Assembly (NCBI GenBank): GCA_964433155.1
Contig: CAYSQE010000001.1
Span: forward strand, 62,001-126,000
Length of the DNA stretch: 64,000 bases
Direction of reading: 5' to 3'
From: 2-01-FULL-40-13 sp964433155
Lineage (GTDB): Bacteria; Patescibacteriota; Microgenomatia; UBA1406; GWC2-37-13
How positions within the stretch are numbered: the stretch's first letter is position 1; each line of letters opens with the position of its first letter. The translations under genes were made by a program, and so were the position numbers. Below the pieces are notes generated by a model. That model saw nothing but the letters and a program-made list of their open reading frames with translations. It was not told the DNA's origin and did no database searches. This document shows positions 51,631-58,829 of the stretch, one piece after another.

Positions 51631-51716
51631 CAAGGGGAATCGTCCATGAACTAGAACGAAGTTCAGTTCAGGACGCCACGTACCGAACTCTGTTCTGGTA
51701 CTGTGGCGAACCCTTG
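51631..51716 (-). ncRNA. Three-way-junction trailer of tRNA-Glu
   Basis: An outer stem CAAGGG/CCCTTG (51631-51636, 51711-51716) encloses two hairpins of about 14 bp each. The first (51642-51674) is GTCC, TGAACT, GAAC with a GAA loop. The second (51675-51707) is GCCAC, GTACC, GAAC with a TCT loop. Both have single-base bulges at similar places. It begins 2 nt after the tRNA discriminator on the same strand. The fold is seen directly; whether it is an RNA or a DNA repeat is inference. Confidence 0.5.
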
Positions 51717-51718
51717 AG

Positions 51719-51792
51719 TGGCGCGTACCGGATTCGAACCGGTGATCTGAACGTTGAGAACGTCCTGTCCTAGGCCGCTAGACGAACGCGCC
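51719..51792 (-). tRNA. tRNA-Glu (anticodon CTC)
   Basis: Cloverleaf on the minus strand: acceptor GGCGCGT/ACGCGCC, anticodon stem GGACG/CGTTC with loop TTCTCAA (CTC), T-stem ACCGG/CCGGT with loop TTCGAAT, A73 discriminator, CCA not encoded. The CTC isoacceptor reads GAG only, so a TTC tRNA must exist elsewhere. Downstream on the same strand is a structured trailer. Confidence 0.9.
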
Positions 51793-51828
51793 TATACACA
51801 ACAAATATGTATTTGAATGTGCGGTTAT

Positions 51829-51857
51829 TTGACTTTAGAGCCGAGATTTAGTACTAT
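51829..51857 (+). promoter_or_regulatory. Promoter of the greA leader
   Basis: TTGACT (51829-51834), a 17-bp spacer and TACTAT (51852-51857). Transcription should begin near 51864, about 183 nt before greA. Confidence 0.7.
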
Positions 51858-51869
51858 TTTAGCATCAAT

Positions 51870-51914
51870 CCCCTAACAGTACAAGATTGTACAGAAAGAG
51901 GGGGTTATTTTTTT
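51870..51914 (+). terminator. Terminator-like hairpin at the 5' end of the greA leader
   Basis: CCCCT pairs with AGGGG around an inner GTACA-AGAT-TGTAC hairpin, followed by TTATTTTTTT. It begins only about 6 nt after the predicted transcription start, so it would stop very short transcripts or act as an attenuator. Confidence 0.5.
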
Positions 51915-51957
51915 ACTATCGCTTTCTAAACGAAGTGAAGATTAGCGATAGTTAAAT

Positions 51958-52027
51958 CCTCCTAACATCGCTCTTCAAAACGTCGAGCGAATAGCGAAGA
52001 GTTAAGTTTTGAAGTAAGATGTGGAGG
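51958..52027 (+). repeat. Shared folded element, copy 2 (greA leader)
   Basis: Stem CCTCC/GGAGG, ATC/GAT, internal loop GCT/TAA, and CTTCAAAAC/GTTTTGAAG. The apical loop begins GTCGAGCGAA and contains TAGCG. It is homologous to 35924-36010, without the 16-nt insert of that copy. Confidence 0.65.
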
Positions 52028-52046
52028 ATAATTACATTTATATCAA

Positions 52047-52505
52047 ATGAAAAAAATTCAACTTACAAAACATGGTTTGGAGAATTTACGAAAAGAATAC
52101 GATGAGTTTACTCGTATAAAACGACCCAAAGCAGTTGAGAGATTAAAAACTGCTCGCGCGATGGGAGATCTCTCTGAAAATAGTGAATATTCTGCAGCCA
52201 AAGATGAATTGGCTTTTGTCGAAGGAAGAATTCAGGAGATCGATGAGATGCTAAAAAATGTTGAAGTTGTTGTGAATCATAATCACACCAACACAGTGAC
52301 TCTGGGAAGCAAAGTAAGGGTAGAATCAAACGGTAATAAAGATGAATTAGAAATAGTGGGCGAGTTTGAAGCAGATCCTTTGAATAAAAAGCTATCTTCC
52401 ACCTCACCGCTTGGTCAAGCTCTCATCAATAAAACCGTGAATCAAGAGGTAGAGATCGAAGTACCGGACGGGAAAATAAAATATAAAATTCTTGAAATCA
52501 AATAA
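52047..52505 (+). CDS. greA: Transcription elongation factor GreA
   Basis: 152 residues. N-terminal coiled coil with the catalytic acidic tip (ENSEYSAAKDELAFVEGRIQEID) and C-terminal FKBP-like domain ending SPLGQALINKTVNQEVEIEVP. It stimulates transcript cleavage by backtracked RNA polymerase. The N-terminal LTKHGLENLRKEYDEF confirms the start. It is expressed from a structured ~183-nt leader, unlike most genes here. Confidence 0.95.
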   Translation: MKKIQLTKHGLENLRKEYDEFTRIKRPKAVERLKTARAMGDLSENSEYSAAKDELAFVEGRIQEIDEMLKNVEVVVNHNHTNTVTLGSKVRVESNGNKDELEIVGEFEADPLNKKLSSTSPLGQALINKTVNQEVEIEVPDGKIKYKILEIK

Positions 52506-52586
52506 GACTTCTTCTTAATCTCCAGACTGCATAAGTTATAATACATTTATAATGTTCCACGTTACATGTTCTAAGTTCTATCATTT

Positions 52587-54164
52587 ATGATCTGGGTCGA
52601 TCGAGAAGTAAAAAAAATAAAAGAACGTAATCTAAAACTTGAATGGGTAGACGACATGAAAACACCATCAGGACGCATTCATGTTGGTGCACTTCGCGGA
52701 GTAGTGATTCATGACCTCGTCTATAAATCTTTAGTTGAAAATAATGTAAAAGCTAAATATACCTACGTATTTGATGATCATGATCCGATGGATGCGCTTC
52801 CAGCTTATCTTGAGAAACAAAAATGGCAAAAGTACATGGGTATGCAGCTCTATAGAATTCCTTCACCTGAAAAAGGCTATAAGAGTTTTGCCCAATTCTA
52901 TGCAAAAGAGTTTCAGAAAGTATTCGAGTCTATTAACTGCTATCCAGAAATTATCTGGACATCAGAGTTGTATAACAGCGGAAGGATGAATAGTGTCATA
53001 AATGAAGTGCTGGATGGTACTCAAAAAATTAGAGAGATTTATAAAAAAATCTATGAAAAGGAAAAACCTGAAGATTGGTATCCGTTTACTACTGTATGCC
53101 AAAAATGTAAAAAAGTCGGTACGACAAAAGTCTATAAGTGGGACGGAAAATATGTTTATTACAAATGCCTTCCACACGGGGTTGAATGGACAACGGGGTG
53201 CGGCCATAATGACAAAATTTCTCCTTTTAACGGGAATGGGAAGATTCCCTGGAAAATCGAGTGGGCAGCTAAATGGAAGGTCATCGGAGTAACCGTTGAG
53301 GGAGCTGGAAAGGATCACATGTCTAAAGGAGGCTCGCACGACGTAGCAAGTGCTGTATGCAAAGAGGTTCTTCATTATCCTGTGCCGTTTCCTATTCCTT
53401 ATGAGTGGTTTACGATTGGGGGACGGAAAATGTCCTCTTCAAAAGGAGTTGGAGCATCGGCAAAGGAAGTTGCACAGATTTTACCGGCTGGCGTCTTTAG
53501 ATTTCTCATTGTTCGCACACATTTAAATACCCACCTTGACTTTAATCCCTTCGGGGATACGATTTTGAATCTGTTTGACGACTATGATAGATGTATGAAT
53601 GCGTATTTTGGCAGATTGGAAAAGAAAATTCCCAAAGGAAAACCCGGAGAAGTTTTATCAGATTTTGCAAGAATAATGGAGTTATCTGCTGTAAAACCTC
53701 TGCCAAAAAAACGGATATTTCTTCCACGTTTTAGAACCATTGTGAATTTAGTGAAAAATAAAACAGATTTAACTACCTTTTTTGAAAAACAACAGGCTAA
53801 AAAATTAAAACCTGAAGAAAAAGCAGTTCTTGAAGAACGACTACTGTATGCTCAGATCTATCTGAAAAACTATGCAGAAGAAAAAATAGTTTCTTCGAAT
53901 AAGACTTATAAGACTCATTTGTCTGAGAAACAAATTAAATTCCTAAAACAGTTAGCAGATAATTTAGAGAGTGCATCTGAACACCGTGAGCAGATCCAAA
54001 AAGTTATTTTTGATTCAGTTAAGCAAAGTGGCCTCAAACCCAAAGAAGCTTTTAAGGCATTTTATCAAGCTTTAACCGGTAATGACTTCGGCCCCAAAGC
54101 CTCTGATCTGGTCTTGGAAATTGGCCTTGAAAATGCCATGAAACGTCTGGTAAAAGTGGTATAA
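52587..54164 (+). CDS. lysS: Class I lysyl-tRNA synthetase
   Basis: 525 residues of the archaeal-type, class I LysRS. The HIGH-type motif is HVGA at about residues 32-35 after TPSGRI, a zinc knuckle has CQKCKK ... CGH, and the KMSKS-type motif is KMSSSKG near residue 282. The C-terminal helical anticodon-binding domain is present. TATAAT boxes lie around 52538-52554, leaving a leader of some 35 nt without a Shine-Dalgarno. Class I LysRS is rare in bacteria outside a few groups including CPR. Confidence 0.94.
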   Translation: MIWVDREVKKIKERNLKLEWVDDMKTPSGRIHVGALRGVVIHDLVYKSLVENNVKAKYTYVFDDHDPMDALPAYLEKQKWQKYMGMQLYRIPSPEKGYKSFAQFYAKEFQKVFESINCYPEIIWTSELYNSGRMNSVINEVLDGTQKIREIYKKIYEKEKPEDWYPFTTVCQKCKKVGTTKVYKWDGKYVYYKCLPHGVEWTTGCGHNDKISPFNGNGKIPWKIEWAAKWKVIGVTVEGAGKDHMSKGGSHDVASAVCKEVLHYPVPFPIPYEWFTIGGRKMSSSKGVGASAKEVAQILPAGVFRFLIVRTHLNTHLDFNPFGDTILNLFDDYDRCMNAYFGRLEKKIPKGKPGEVLSDFARIMELSAVKPLPKKRIFLPRFRTIVNLVKNKTDLTTFFEKQQAKKLKPEEKAVLEERLLYAQIYLKNYAEEKIVSSNKTYKTHLSEKQIKFLKQLADNLESASEHREQIQKVIFDSVKQSGLKPKEAFKAFYQALTGNDFGPKASDLVLEIGLENAMKRLVKVV

Positions 54165-54171
54165 TTTTAGC

Positions 54172-54486
54172 ATGTCTAGTCATCCTCCAAAAAAACTCCA
54201 AGCAACTTTATGGTCTGTAGATACTAATGCTTTAGATATTCAGGAAGATAAAAACTACATTATTCACCAAATATTATCAATAGGAGGAATTAACGATATG
54301 AAATGGCTATTTAAAACGTATCCTTTTGATACAATAATTTCTGTCTTTCTAAAAAAACCAGCCAAGATTTATCTACCACAAAGATTTTCTCTTGCCAAAG
54401 TCATTCTAGGATTAAAAAACTGGCATTTTACCAAAGAGTACTATGTCGTCAATACACCTCGAATTATTAGGCAAAAACCAGCTTGA
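54172..54486 (+). CDS. Antitoxin-like partner of an AbiEii-type gene
   Basis: 104 residues. The pattern LWSVDTNALDIQEDKNYIIHQILSIGGINDMKWLFKTYPFDTI matches small proteins encoded just upstream of AbiEii-like nucleotidyltransferases. The C-terminal half has a basic helix (RFSLAKVILGLKNW). TGG-TATAAT (ending 54165) is 6 nt before the ATG and overlaps the lysS stop. It overlaps the true start of the broken toxin by 44 nt. The antitoxin role is inferred from position. Confidence 0.6.
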   Translation: MSSHPPKKLQATLWSVDTNALDIQEDKNYIIHQILSIGGINDMKWLFKTYPFDTIISVFLKKPAKIYLPQRFSLAKVILGLKNWHFTKEYYVVNTPRIIRQKPA

Positions 54487-54923
54487 AGTATTTAAGAGTC
54501 TTGCTGTTTTCAAAAAAAAAATCTATTTTAGCTGGAGGAACTTCTCTTTCTCTTCAACTCAAACATTGGTTTAAACCACTTTATTCTTTGATAGATGCTG
54601 GATCTTTATATATGTATGATTTCAAAGACATTGCTTTAGATAAAGCCCATACAGTTGGTCGACGCGCCACATGGAGAGACTACTTTGATCTATTTTATAT
54701 TCTTAAAAACAAATTTTATTCTGTCGAGGAAATCCTCAAGAATGCTAGGAAAAAGTTTGGAGTTGAATTTTCGGCCGAACAATTCTTAAGCCAACTTACC
54801 TACTACGACGATCTAACCGAATTTAATCTCGTATTTACAGATAAATCATACACTCAAGATGAAATTAAAAATTTCCTGACTCAAGAAGTAGAAAGTTATG
54901 CAAAAAAAATCATTTCAAAATAG
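54443..54923 (+). pseudogene. Decayed AbiEii-type nucleotidyltransferase toxin
   Basis: The family N-terminus starts at ATG 54443 (LELLGKNQLEVFKSLAVFKKK). Around an A10 run (54512-54521) and TTTT (54526-54529) the frame shifts by one, after which LAGGTSLSLQLKH continues in another frame. About 70 residues that normally hold the DxD catalytic site are then missing. The frame resumes at FKPLYSLI...KDIALDKAHTVGRRATWRDYFDLFYILK. Two lesions suggest a dead toxin whose antitoxin remains. Confidence 0.7.
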
Positions 54924-55031
54924 CATCATTTCTGCCCAAAGCAGCTGAGTTGATTTTGCAGATGGGAATTGAAAAAGCAAAAAAAAGATTTTACACTTTC
55001 AAAAAACGGAGACATAGCTTATAATATCAGC
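54924..55031 (+). other. Short intergenic stretch with promoter
   Basis: Holds TATAAT at 55020-55025, 6 nt before the ATG at 55032. A short ATG frame (54963) of about 20 codons ends before it and shows nothing of note. Confidence 0.4.
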
Positions 55032-55769
55032 ATGCTTCAAGTTAAAGAGGCCTTATTTTCAACTGGACAAAGATTTAGTTCTTTTTTACATCTACCCCAT
55101 AGAGAACAAGAACCACAATTAACTCTTAAGTCAAAAATCTTGATTTCAGGATTAGCCGGAACAGGTAAAACAGAACTCATCAATCAAATGGGTTTAGATC
55201 TACATTTAACTCCAGAACAATATGAGAAGATTGGCGAGAGGCAAAGACAACGATATAGAGAGAAATTTGGACAAGATACTTTAGGATATTTATCTAGAGA
55301 AGAACAAGATGACATCGATTTTGATAACCTCATTAAAGAAAAAATCACTCATCCTAAAGAGCCTCCCTTTCTTTTGGAAGCGCATCTGGCCGCACTAGAT
55401 GCCTATGAACTCAAATTAGCAGGAGAGAGTCTTGAAAATGTTTTTTCAGTTTTACTAATATGTAGTGATCAAGGAGAAAGACTGGATAGAGTATGGCGTC
55501 GGGACAGGCAAAAAAAACCTGATTTGAGGGAAGAGGATTCAGATAGCCAAACATTAGATCGCGAGAACCTCGATCTAGAGCAATACAGAAAAACTCATCC
55601 AATTCTGCAAGAAAATCTTTCTCTTGATCCAAGAAATCCATCCGATCGTGAATGGCGAAATGTACTTTATAATATAGTTATTGATACCAAAGGTAAATCT
55701 GTCGAGCAGGTTAAAAAAGAACTCGAGCAAAAACTTATAGATATAGAAGCTATAGAAACTATTAAATAA
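55032..55769 (+). CDS. P-loop kinase-like protein (cytidylate kinase-like)
   Basis: About 245 residues. After an N-terminal segment the Walker A motif GLAGTGKT is near residues 43-50 in KILISGLAGTGKTELINQMGLDL, resembling AAA_18/cytidylate kinase-like folds. Acidic EEQDDIDFDNLI and FLLEAHLAAL follow, and WRRDRQKK could be an arginine-rich lid. The C-terminal part is acidic and helical. The substrate is unknown. The ATG at 55032 follows TATAAT by 6 nt; an upstream frame extension would lie before the transcript start. Confidence 0.6.
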   Translation: MLQVKEALFSTGQRFSSFLHLPHREQEPQLTLKSKILISGLAGTGKTELINQMGLDLHLTPEQYEKIGERQRQRYREKFGQDTLGYLSREEQDDIDFDNLIKEKITHPKEPPFLLEAHLAALDAYELKLAGESLENVFSVLLICSDQGERLDRVWRRDRQKKPDLREEDSDSQTLDRENLDLEQYRKTHPILQENLSLDPRNPSDREWRNVLYNIVIDTKGKSVEQVKKELEQKLIDIEAIETIK

Positions 55770-56054
55770 TTACGAATTTGACTTTTCTCTACCCCTTCCG
55801 TTGTTGCCAAACCATGTCCACTTATTATATAGGGCTAAATCGCTGCTAATTTGATTTTGAATTACTTGAGCATGAAAATTACTGCATGCTCCAAGGGACT
55901 CTGGATTACCTAAAACATCAAATTCCACTGTTAATCTTGCCTGTTTTCCGCACCGTTCTCCACCTATGATTGCAGCGCAGCCTTCTCCTTGTAAAATCAG
56001 TTCATAAGCGGCTTGCCCAACTTCAGAACCTCCGAATTGTCCTCTTTCTACCAT
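55770..56054 (-). CDS. Small unknown protein behind a terminator-like leader
   Basis: 94 residues. Two Cys pairs (EGCAAIIGGERCGKQA and LGACSNFHAQ) could bind metal, but no known motif fits. The C-terminus is Trp/Asn/Gly-rich and basic. It ends directly next to the stop of the converging kinase-like gene. It starts 3 nt after the T6 tract of a strong hairpin (56058-56081), which follows a 10-codon leaderless frame. No Shine-Dalgarno is visible. Confidence 0.5.
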   Translation of the reverse strand: MVERGQFGGSEVGQAAYELILQGEGCAAIIGGERCGKQARLTVEFDVLGNPESLGACSNFHAQVIQNQISSDLALYNKWTWFGNNGRGREKSNS

Positions 56055-56057
56055 AAC

Positions 56058-56081
56058 AAAAAAGCCCGCGCTTTGCGCGGG
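56058..56081 (-). terminator. Terminator-like hairpin abutting a start codon
   Basis: On the minus strand CCCGCGC-AAA-GCGCGGG forms a perfect 7-bp GC stem, then C and T6, then GTT and the ATG at 56054. The stem begins at the base after the stop codon of a 10-codon upstream frame. Confidence 0.7.
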
Positions 56082-56114
56082 TTAATTTAAAAAATAAGAA
56101 ACTTGTTTCTCCAT
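56082..56114 (-). CDS. Putative 10-codon leader peptide
   Basis: MEKQVSYFLN, starting 5 nt after CATAAT (56125-56120), which has TTGAAA (56148-56143) 17 bp upstream. It ends directly before the terminator-like hairpin. The position suggests that its translation controls the hairpin; the sequence itself has no repeated codon. Confidence 0.35.
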   Translation of the reverse strand: MEKQVSYFLN

Positions 56115-56186
56115 GAAATATTATGGACCACTCATTTCAAAATTTCAAGTGCAAATTGCTATATAAAAGTCGTGTATAATATCGCG

Positions 56187-57107
56187 ATGCCAGAATCACC
56201 GACAAGAAAGGAGCCGCTGAGAGGATCTAATGTAGGGATCGATGTTGTTTTTGTGCGACACGCTGCGAGAGAGGCGATCGACCCCGAACGGATTAAACAA
56301 GGCTGGTCACCCCCATTAACAGAGAGAGGAATCCAAGCTTCAAGAGAATTCGGCAACGTTGTTCTCGGCTCGGATATTTTTGCCGCGGATCAATATAGTT
56401 CAGTGTTTTTCACAGGTACGAGCATCGCTAGAACCCACCAAACTGCAAGAGAAATTAGGCGTGGTGCAAAGTTTGTTCCAAATACTACAGTAAGAGAACG
56501 GTTTCCTACAAAATCAGGACAAGATCAAGATAATCTGCTTCGTCTACAACCCGGTGGAAAACCTTGGAATAACCTAAAAATTGAGACTGCTGTTCAAGCC
56601 ATCAAACCAGGTATAGAGCAAAAAGTTTTTGAATCACTCACGGCACACGGCAAACAAGAGTTTTATGAAGCAGCTATCGCAGAGATTTTCGACGGGCTAA
56701 ATCATGATAGTGGAAAAATCCTTACAGCACTATCGCGTCATCTACCCGAACCGGTAGCACTTCAAGAAGCAATATCAATTACAACAGCTCTCTACGACAG
56801 ATTCCTCGACTCTGATGAAGCTCAGGCCTATTCAGCTACCGCTCATGAATATTTACAGAAATTAAAAAGAACTTTATCGGTTCTCCCAAACGGAAAACAA
56901 TTGCTTATTGTGGGAGTAACTCATGATTTCAATCTTGCTGGAATGACAAAATGGTTCACCGGTATTGAATCCCTTAGGGAAATTGGGGGGCCACCCGACT
57001 TCCTTTCCTATTTACTATTTAAACTAAAAACAAATGAACTGGGTGAATTCCATCCGCAACTATACTATAATGGCAGACAATTTGATTATCTTCCCAACAG
57101 ATTATGA
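56187..57107 (+). CDS. Histidine phosphatase superfamily protein
   Basis: About 306 residues. The phosphohistidine motif is VVFVRHAAR near residue 20 (RHxxR), followed by LTERGIQ, and the second catalytic His is in VGVTHDFN near residue 265. The length exceeds a simple phosphoglycerate mutase, with a helical insert in the middle. Substrate unknown. TATAAT (56175-56180) ends 6 nt before the ATG. It overlaps the following hydrolase by ATGA. Confidence 0.75.
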   Translation: MPESPTRKEPLRGSNVGIDVVFVRHAAREAIDPERIKQGWSPPLTERGIQASREFGNVVLGSDIFAADQYSSVFFTGTSIARTHQTAREIRRGAKFVPNTTVRERFPTKSGQDQDNLLRLQPGGKPWNNLKIETAVQAIKPGIEQKVFESLTAHGKQEFYEAAIAEIFDGLNHDSGKILTALSRHLPEPVALQEAISITTALYDRFLDSDEAQAYSATAHEYLQKLKRTLSVLPNGKQLLIVGVTHDFNLAGMTKWFTGIESLREIGGPPDFLSYLLFKLKTNELGEFHPQLYYNGRQFDYLPNRL

Positions 57108-57868
57108 CCCATAAATTTCAGAAATTTATTCTGCGAAGCAAATTCAAGAATCTGCCAGTCAAAATTTTCGTTAAAGAGTCAGATAAACGATCAAAAGTAG
57201 GACTAATAATTAATCCTGGCGCGTTCGAAGAAGCTTGGGGAGACAACAACAGATATAAATATATTCTCCTCTGGCTGCAGAAAAATTTAAACAGCAAACC
57301 AACAATTATTGCCTATCAAACAAGTAGACTCGCAGACGTTGGCAAATCAAAATCGGAAACGATTGAAAACTATTGGATAAGGATTTTTAAAGGAAAAACA
57401 TTTCAACACGAGCTGTCTGACGTCAGGAAAGTTTACGAATTTTTATTGGCCGAAAAAAAGTTTCATTTAGATACCATTTACGTTGTTGGTTTTTCTTTAG
57501 GCGGAACTTTTGGCCTCATTCTTTCTTCGACTTTTAAGCAAATAAAAAAAATCTGCCTGCTCGGGTCAGCCATCTCGACAAAAAGACCCAATCTGCCAGT
57601 TTTGATTGGCTATCCAGCAAAAAATTGGATACTCAATCGGGCGTCAAAATTTAAAAACTATATAAAACTTTACCAAGGATATAACGAAAAAATTGTACCA
57701 TTTGATGACCAAATTGAAATTATCTCTGCTCTTAAAAATCCTAGATATGCATCTCTAGTTCGCATCAACAAAGCGGATCATATGTTCTCTGGAAAAAACA
57801 AGTACGGTTTAATATATTATTATTGGATGTTAAATGATGTAAAAAATTTTTTCGGCGTTTCAATCTGA
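57104..57868 (+). CDS. Alpha/beta-hydrolase-like protein
   Basis: 254 residues. The nucleophile elbow GFSLGG is near residue 130, LIINPGAFEEAWGD forms the oxyanion side, and KADHMFSG near residue 225 supplies the His. A candidate acid is in VPFDDQ. No signal peptide. It is translationally coupled to the histidine phosphatase (ATGA), so the two may act on the same compound. Confidence 0.72.
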   Translation: MTHKFQKFILRSKFKNLPVKIFVKESDKRSKVGLIINPGAFEEAWGDNNRYKYILLWLQKNLNSKPTIIAYQTSRLADVGKSKSETIENYWIRIFKGKTFQHELSDVRKVYEFLLAEKKFHLDTIYVVGFSLGGTFGLILSSTFKQIKKICLLGSAISTKRPNLPVLIGYPAKNWILNRASKFKNYIKLYQGYNEKIVPFDDQIEIISALKNPRYASLVRINKADHMFSGKNKYGLIYYYWMLNDVKNFFGVSI

Positions 57869-57872
57869 GCGG

Positions 57873-58694
57873 CTAAAAGAATCTTTCACCCTTAGTAAAC
57901 ACTCTTTCCCCAATCCCGCTCCCATCTAATAAATGTTCGCGAAGTTCTGTCGTAATATCTCCTTCATTCTTGGGTTGATTATTGTCTATATCAACAATTC
58001 TAGCGCCTTGTTGCTCTAAAAGCTGGGCAAAACCAGCATAAAAATCGTCGTCTCCAAAAATACGCGTAACCGTATCGTCCCTATCTCCACCTCTTAAGTG
58101 TGTTCTATCTAGTCTTACATCTAAATCTGTTATTAAATGAAATACTGTAAGTATACGATCAAGCGCTTGAGCTGGATAAGTTCCCTTATGAAAATTGGCT
58201 GCCATAGTCGTATACGAATAGTCTGCTTTGCCTTCAGGGCGTCTCCTGTCATTTACGTTCCGACCACAAGCTAGTTCGGCTAGAACTACTCCGTCGCGAG
58301 TCGCATTTATAATATCTCTCCAAAACCAAGAAAATTGCCAGCGGGGAATTTCTGGGCCGACCACTATAAATGGAAAATGATGCTCTGGAACTGCCGCGCC
58401 TCTTTCGTGTTTATGTCCGTCACGATGGGCTACTACTCCATATAATTCATTGATGTCAATCTGATCACCATCAGGACCGGTCACATGAGTCGGGTGAATA
58501 TGATTTCTCCCACCGCGTGTTTTATGATCGTGATTTGCAGCCGCACTTATTTTTCCAGAGTCATTAATTTCAACTACACTCATGTTTCCATTGAGAAGGT
58601 CCCTTGTTCGACTTAAATATCTGCTTTTGCCTCCTGAGGATGGAGCTGTGAAAAGAATTACGTTTCTGGTCGGTTTTCCCAAGGAATTTCTCAT
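57873..58694 (-). CDS. Unknown protein with P-loop-like start and His-rich segment
   Basis: About 273 residues. APSSGGKS near residue 19 resembles a Walker A loop. A His-rich region follows (NHDHK, NHIHPTH, HRDGHKHERG, PEHHFPF), which could bind metal. Further on are VLAELACGRN and a charged C-terminus. I recognise no family. The ATG at 58694 is preceded by AGGA 5 nt upstream, and by a 10-codon frame that contains a terminator-like hairpin. An in-frame TTG at 58718 lies within that leader. Confidence 0.6.
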   Translation of the reverse strand: MRNSLGKPTRNVILFTAPSSGGKSRYLSRTRDLLNGNMSVVEINDSGKISAAANHDHKTRGGRNHIHPTHVTGPDGDQIDINELYGVVAHRDGHKHERGAAVPEHHFPFIVVGPEIPRWQFSWFWRDIINATRDGVVLAELACGRNVNDRRRPEGKADYSYTTMAANFHKGTYPAQALDRILTVFHLITDLDVRLDRTHLRGGDRDDTVTRIFGDDDFYAGFAQLLEQQGARIVDIDNNQPKNEGDITTELREHLLDGSGIGERVFTKGERFF

Positions 58695-58696
58695 TT

Positions 58697-58729
58697 TTAT
58701 CCTAAAAAAATACTCCAAATCTGGAGCAT
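58697..58729 (-). CDS. Putative 10-codon leader peptide overlapping a hairpin
   Basis: MLQIWSIFLG, starting 7 nt after TGT-TAGACT (58745-58737) and stopping 2 nt before the main ATG. The hairpin CTCCA-GATT-TGGAG (58726-58713) and its T7 (58710-58704) lie inside the frame, so a translating ribosome would disrupt them. Confidence 0.35.
   Translation of the reverse strand: MLQIWSIFLG
58704..58727 (-). terminator. Terminator-like hairpin inside a leader frame
   Basis: A 5-bp stem CTCCA/TGGAG with a four-base loop, then TA and seven T on the minus strand, 9 nt ahead of the start codon at 58694. Weaker than the other two hairpins of this kind. Confidence 0.45.
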
Positions 58730-58829
58730 TTTATTTAGTCTAACAATCGACTAAAAAAATTCAACGGCTATTTCTATATCAAAATAATACTTTCATTTAC
58801 TCGGTAAAAATAAATTATAATCATCACTA

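Larger units (their letters stand above)
51864..52046 (+). promoter_or_regulatory. Structured leader of greA
   Basis: Three folds follow the promoter. The first is CCCCT/AGGGG (51870-51874, 51899-51903) around a GTACA/TGTAC hairpin, followed by a T-rich run (51905-51914), so it resembles a terminator. The second is a perfect 9-bp stem ACTATCGCT/AGCGATAGT (51915-51923, 51944-51952). The third is the element shared with the glmS leader (51958-52027). The start codon follows 19 nt after the last stem. Confidence 0.55.

Noticed and set aside
51625..51645. A tRNA 3' end or attachment-site remnant
   Set aside because: CGATTCCCCTTGGCGGCA resembles a T-loop and acceptor end, but no 5' half or integrase is nearby and the bases belong to the trailer fold.
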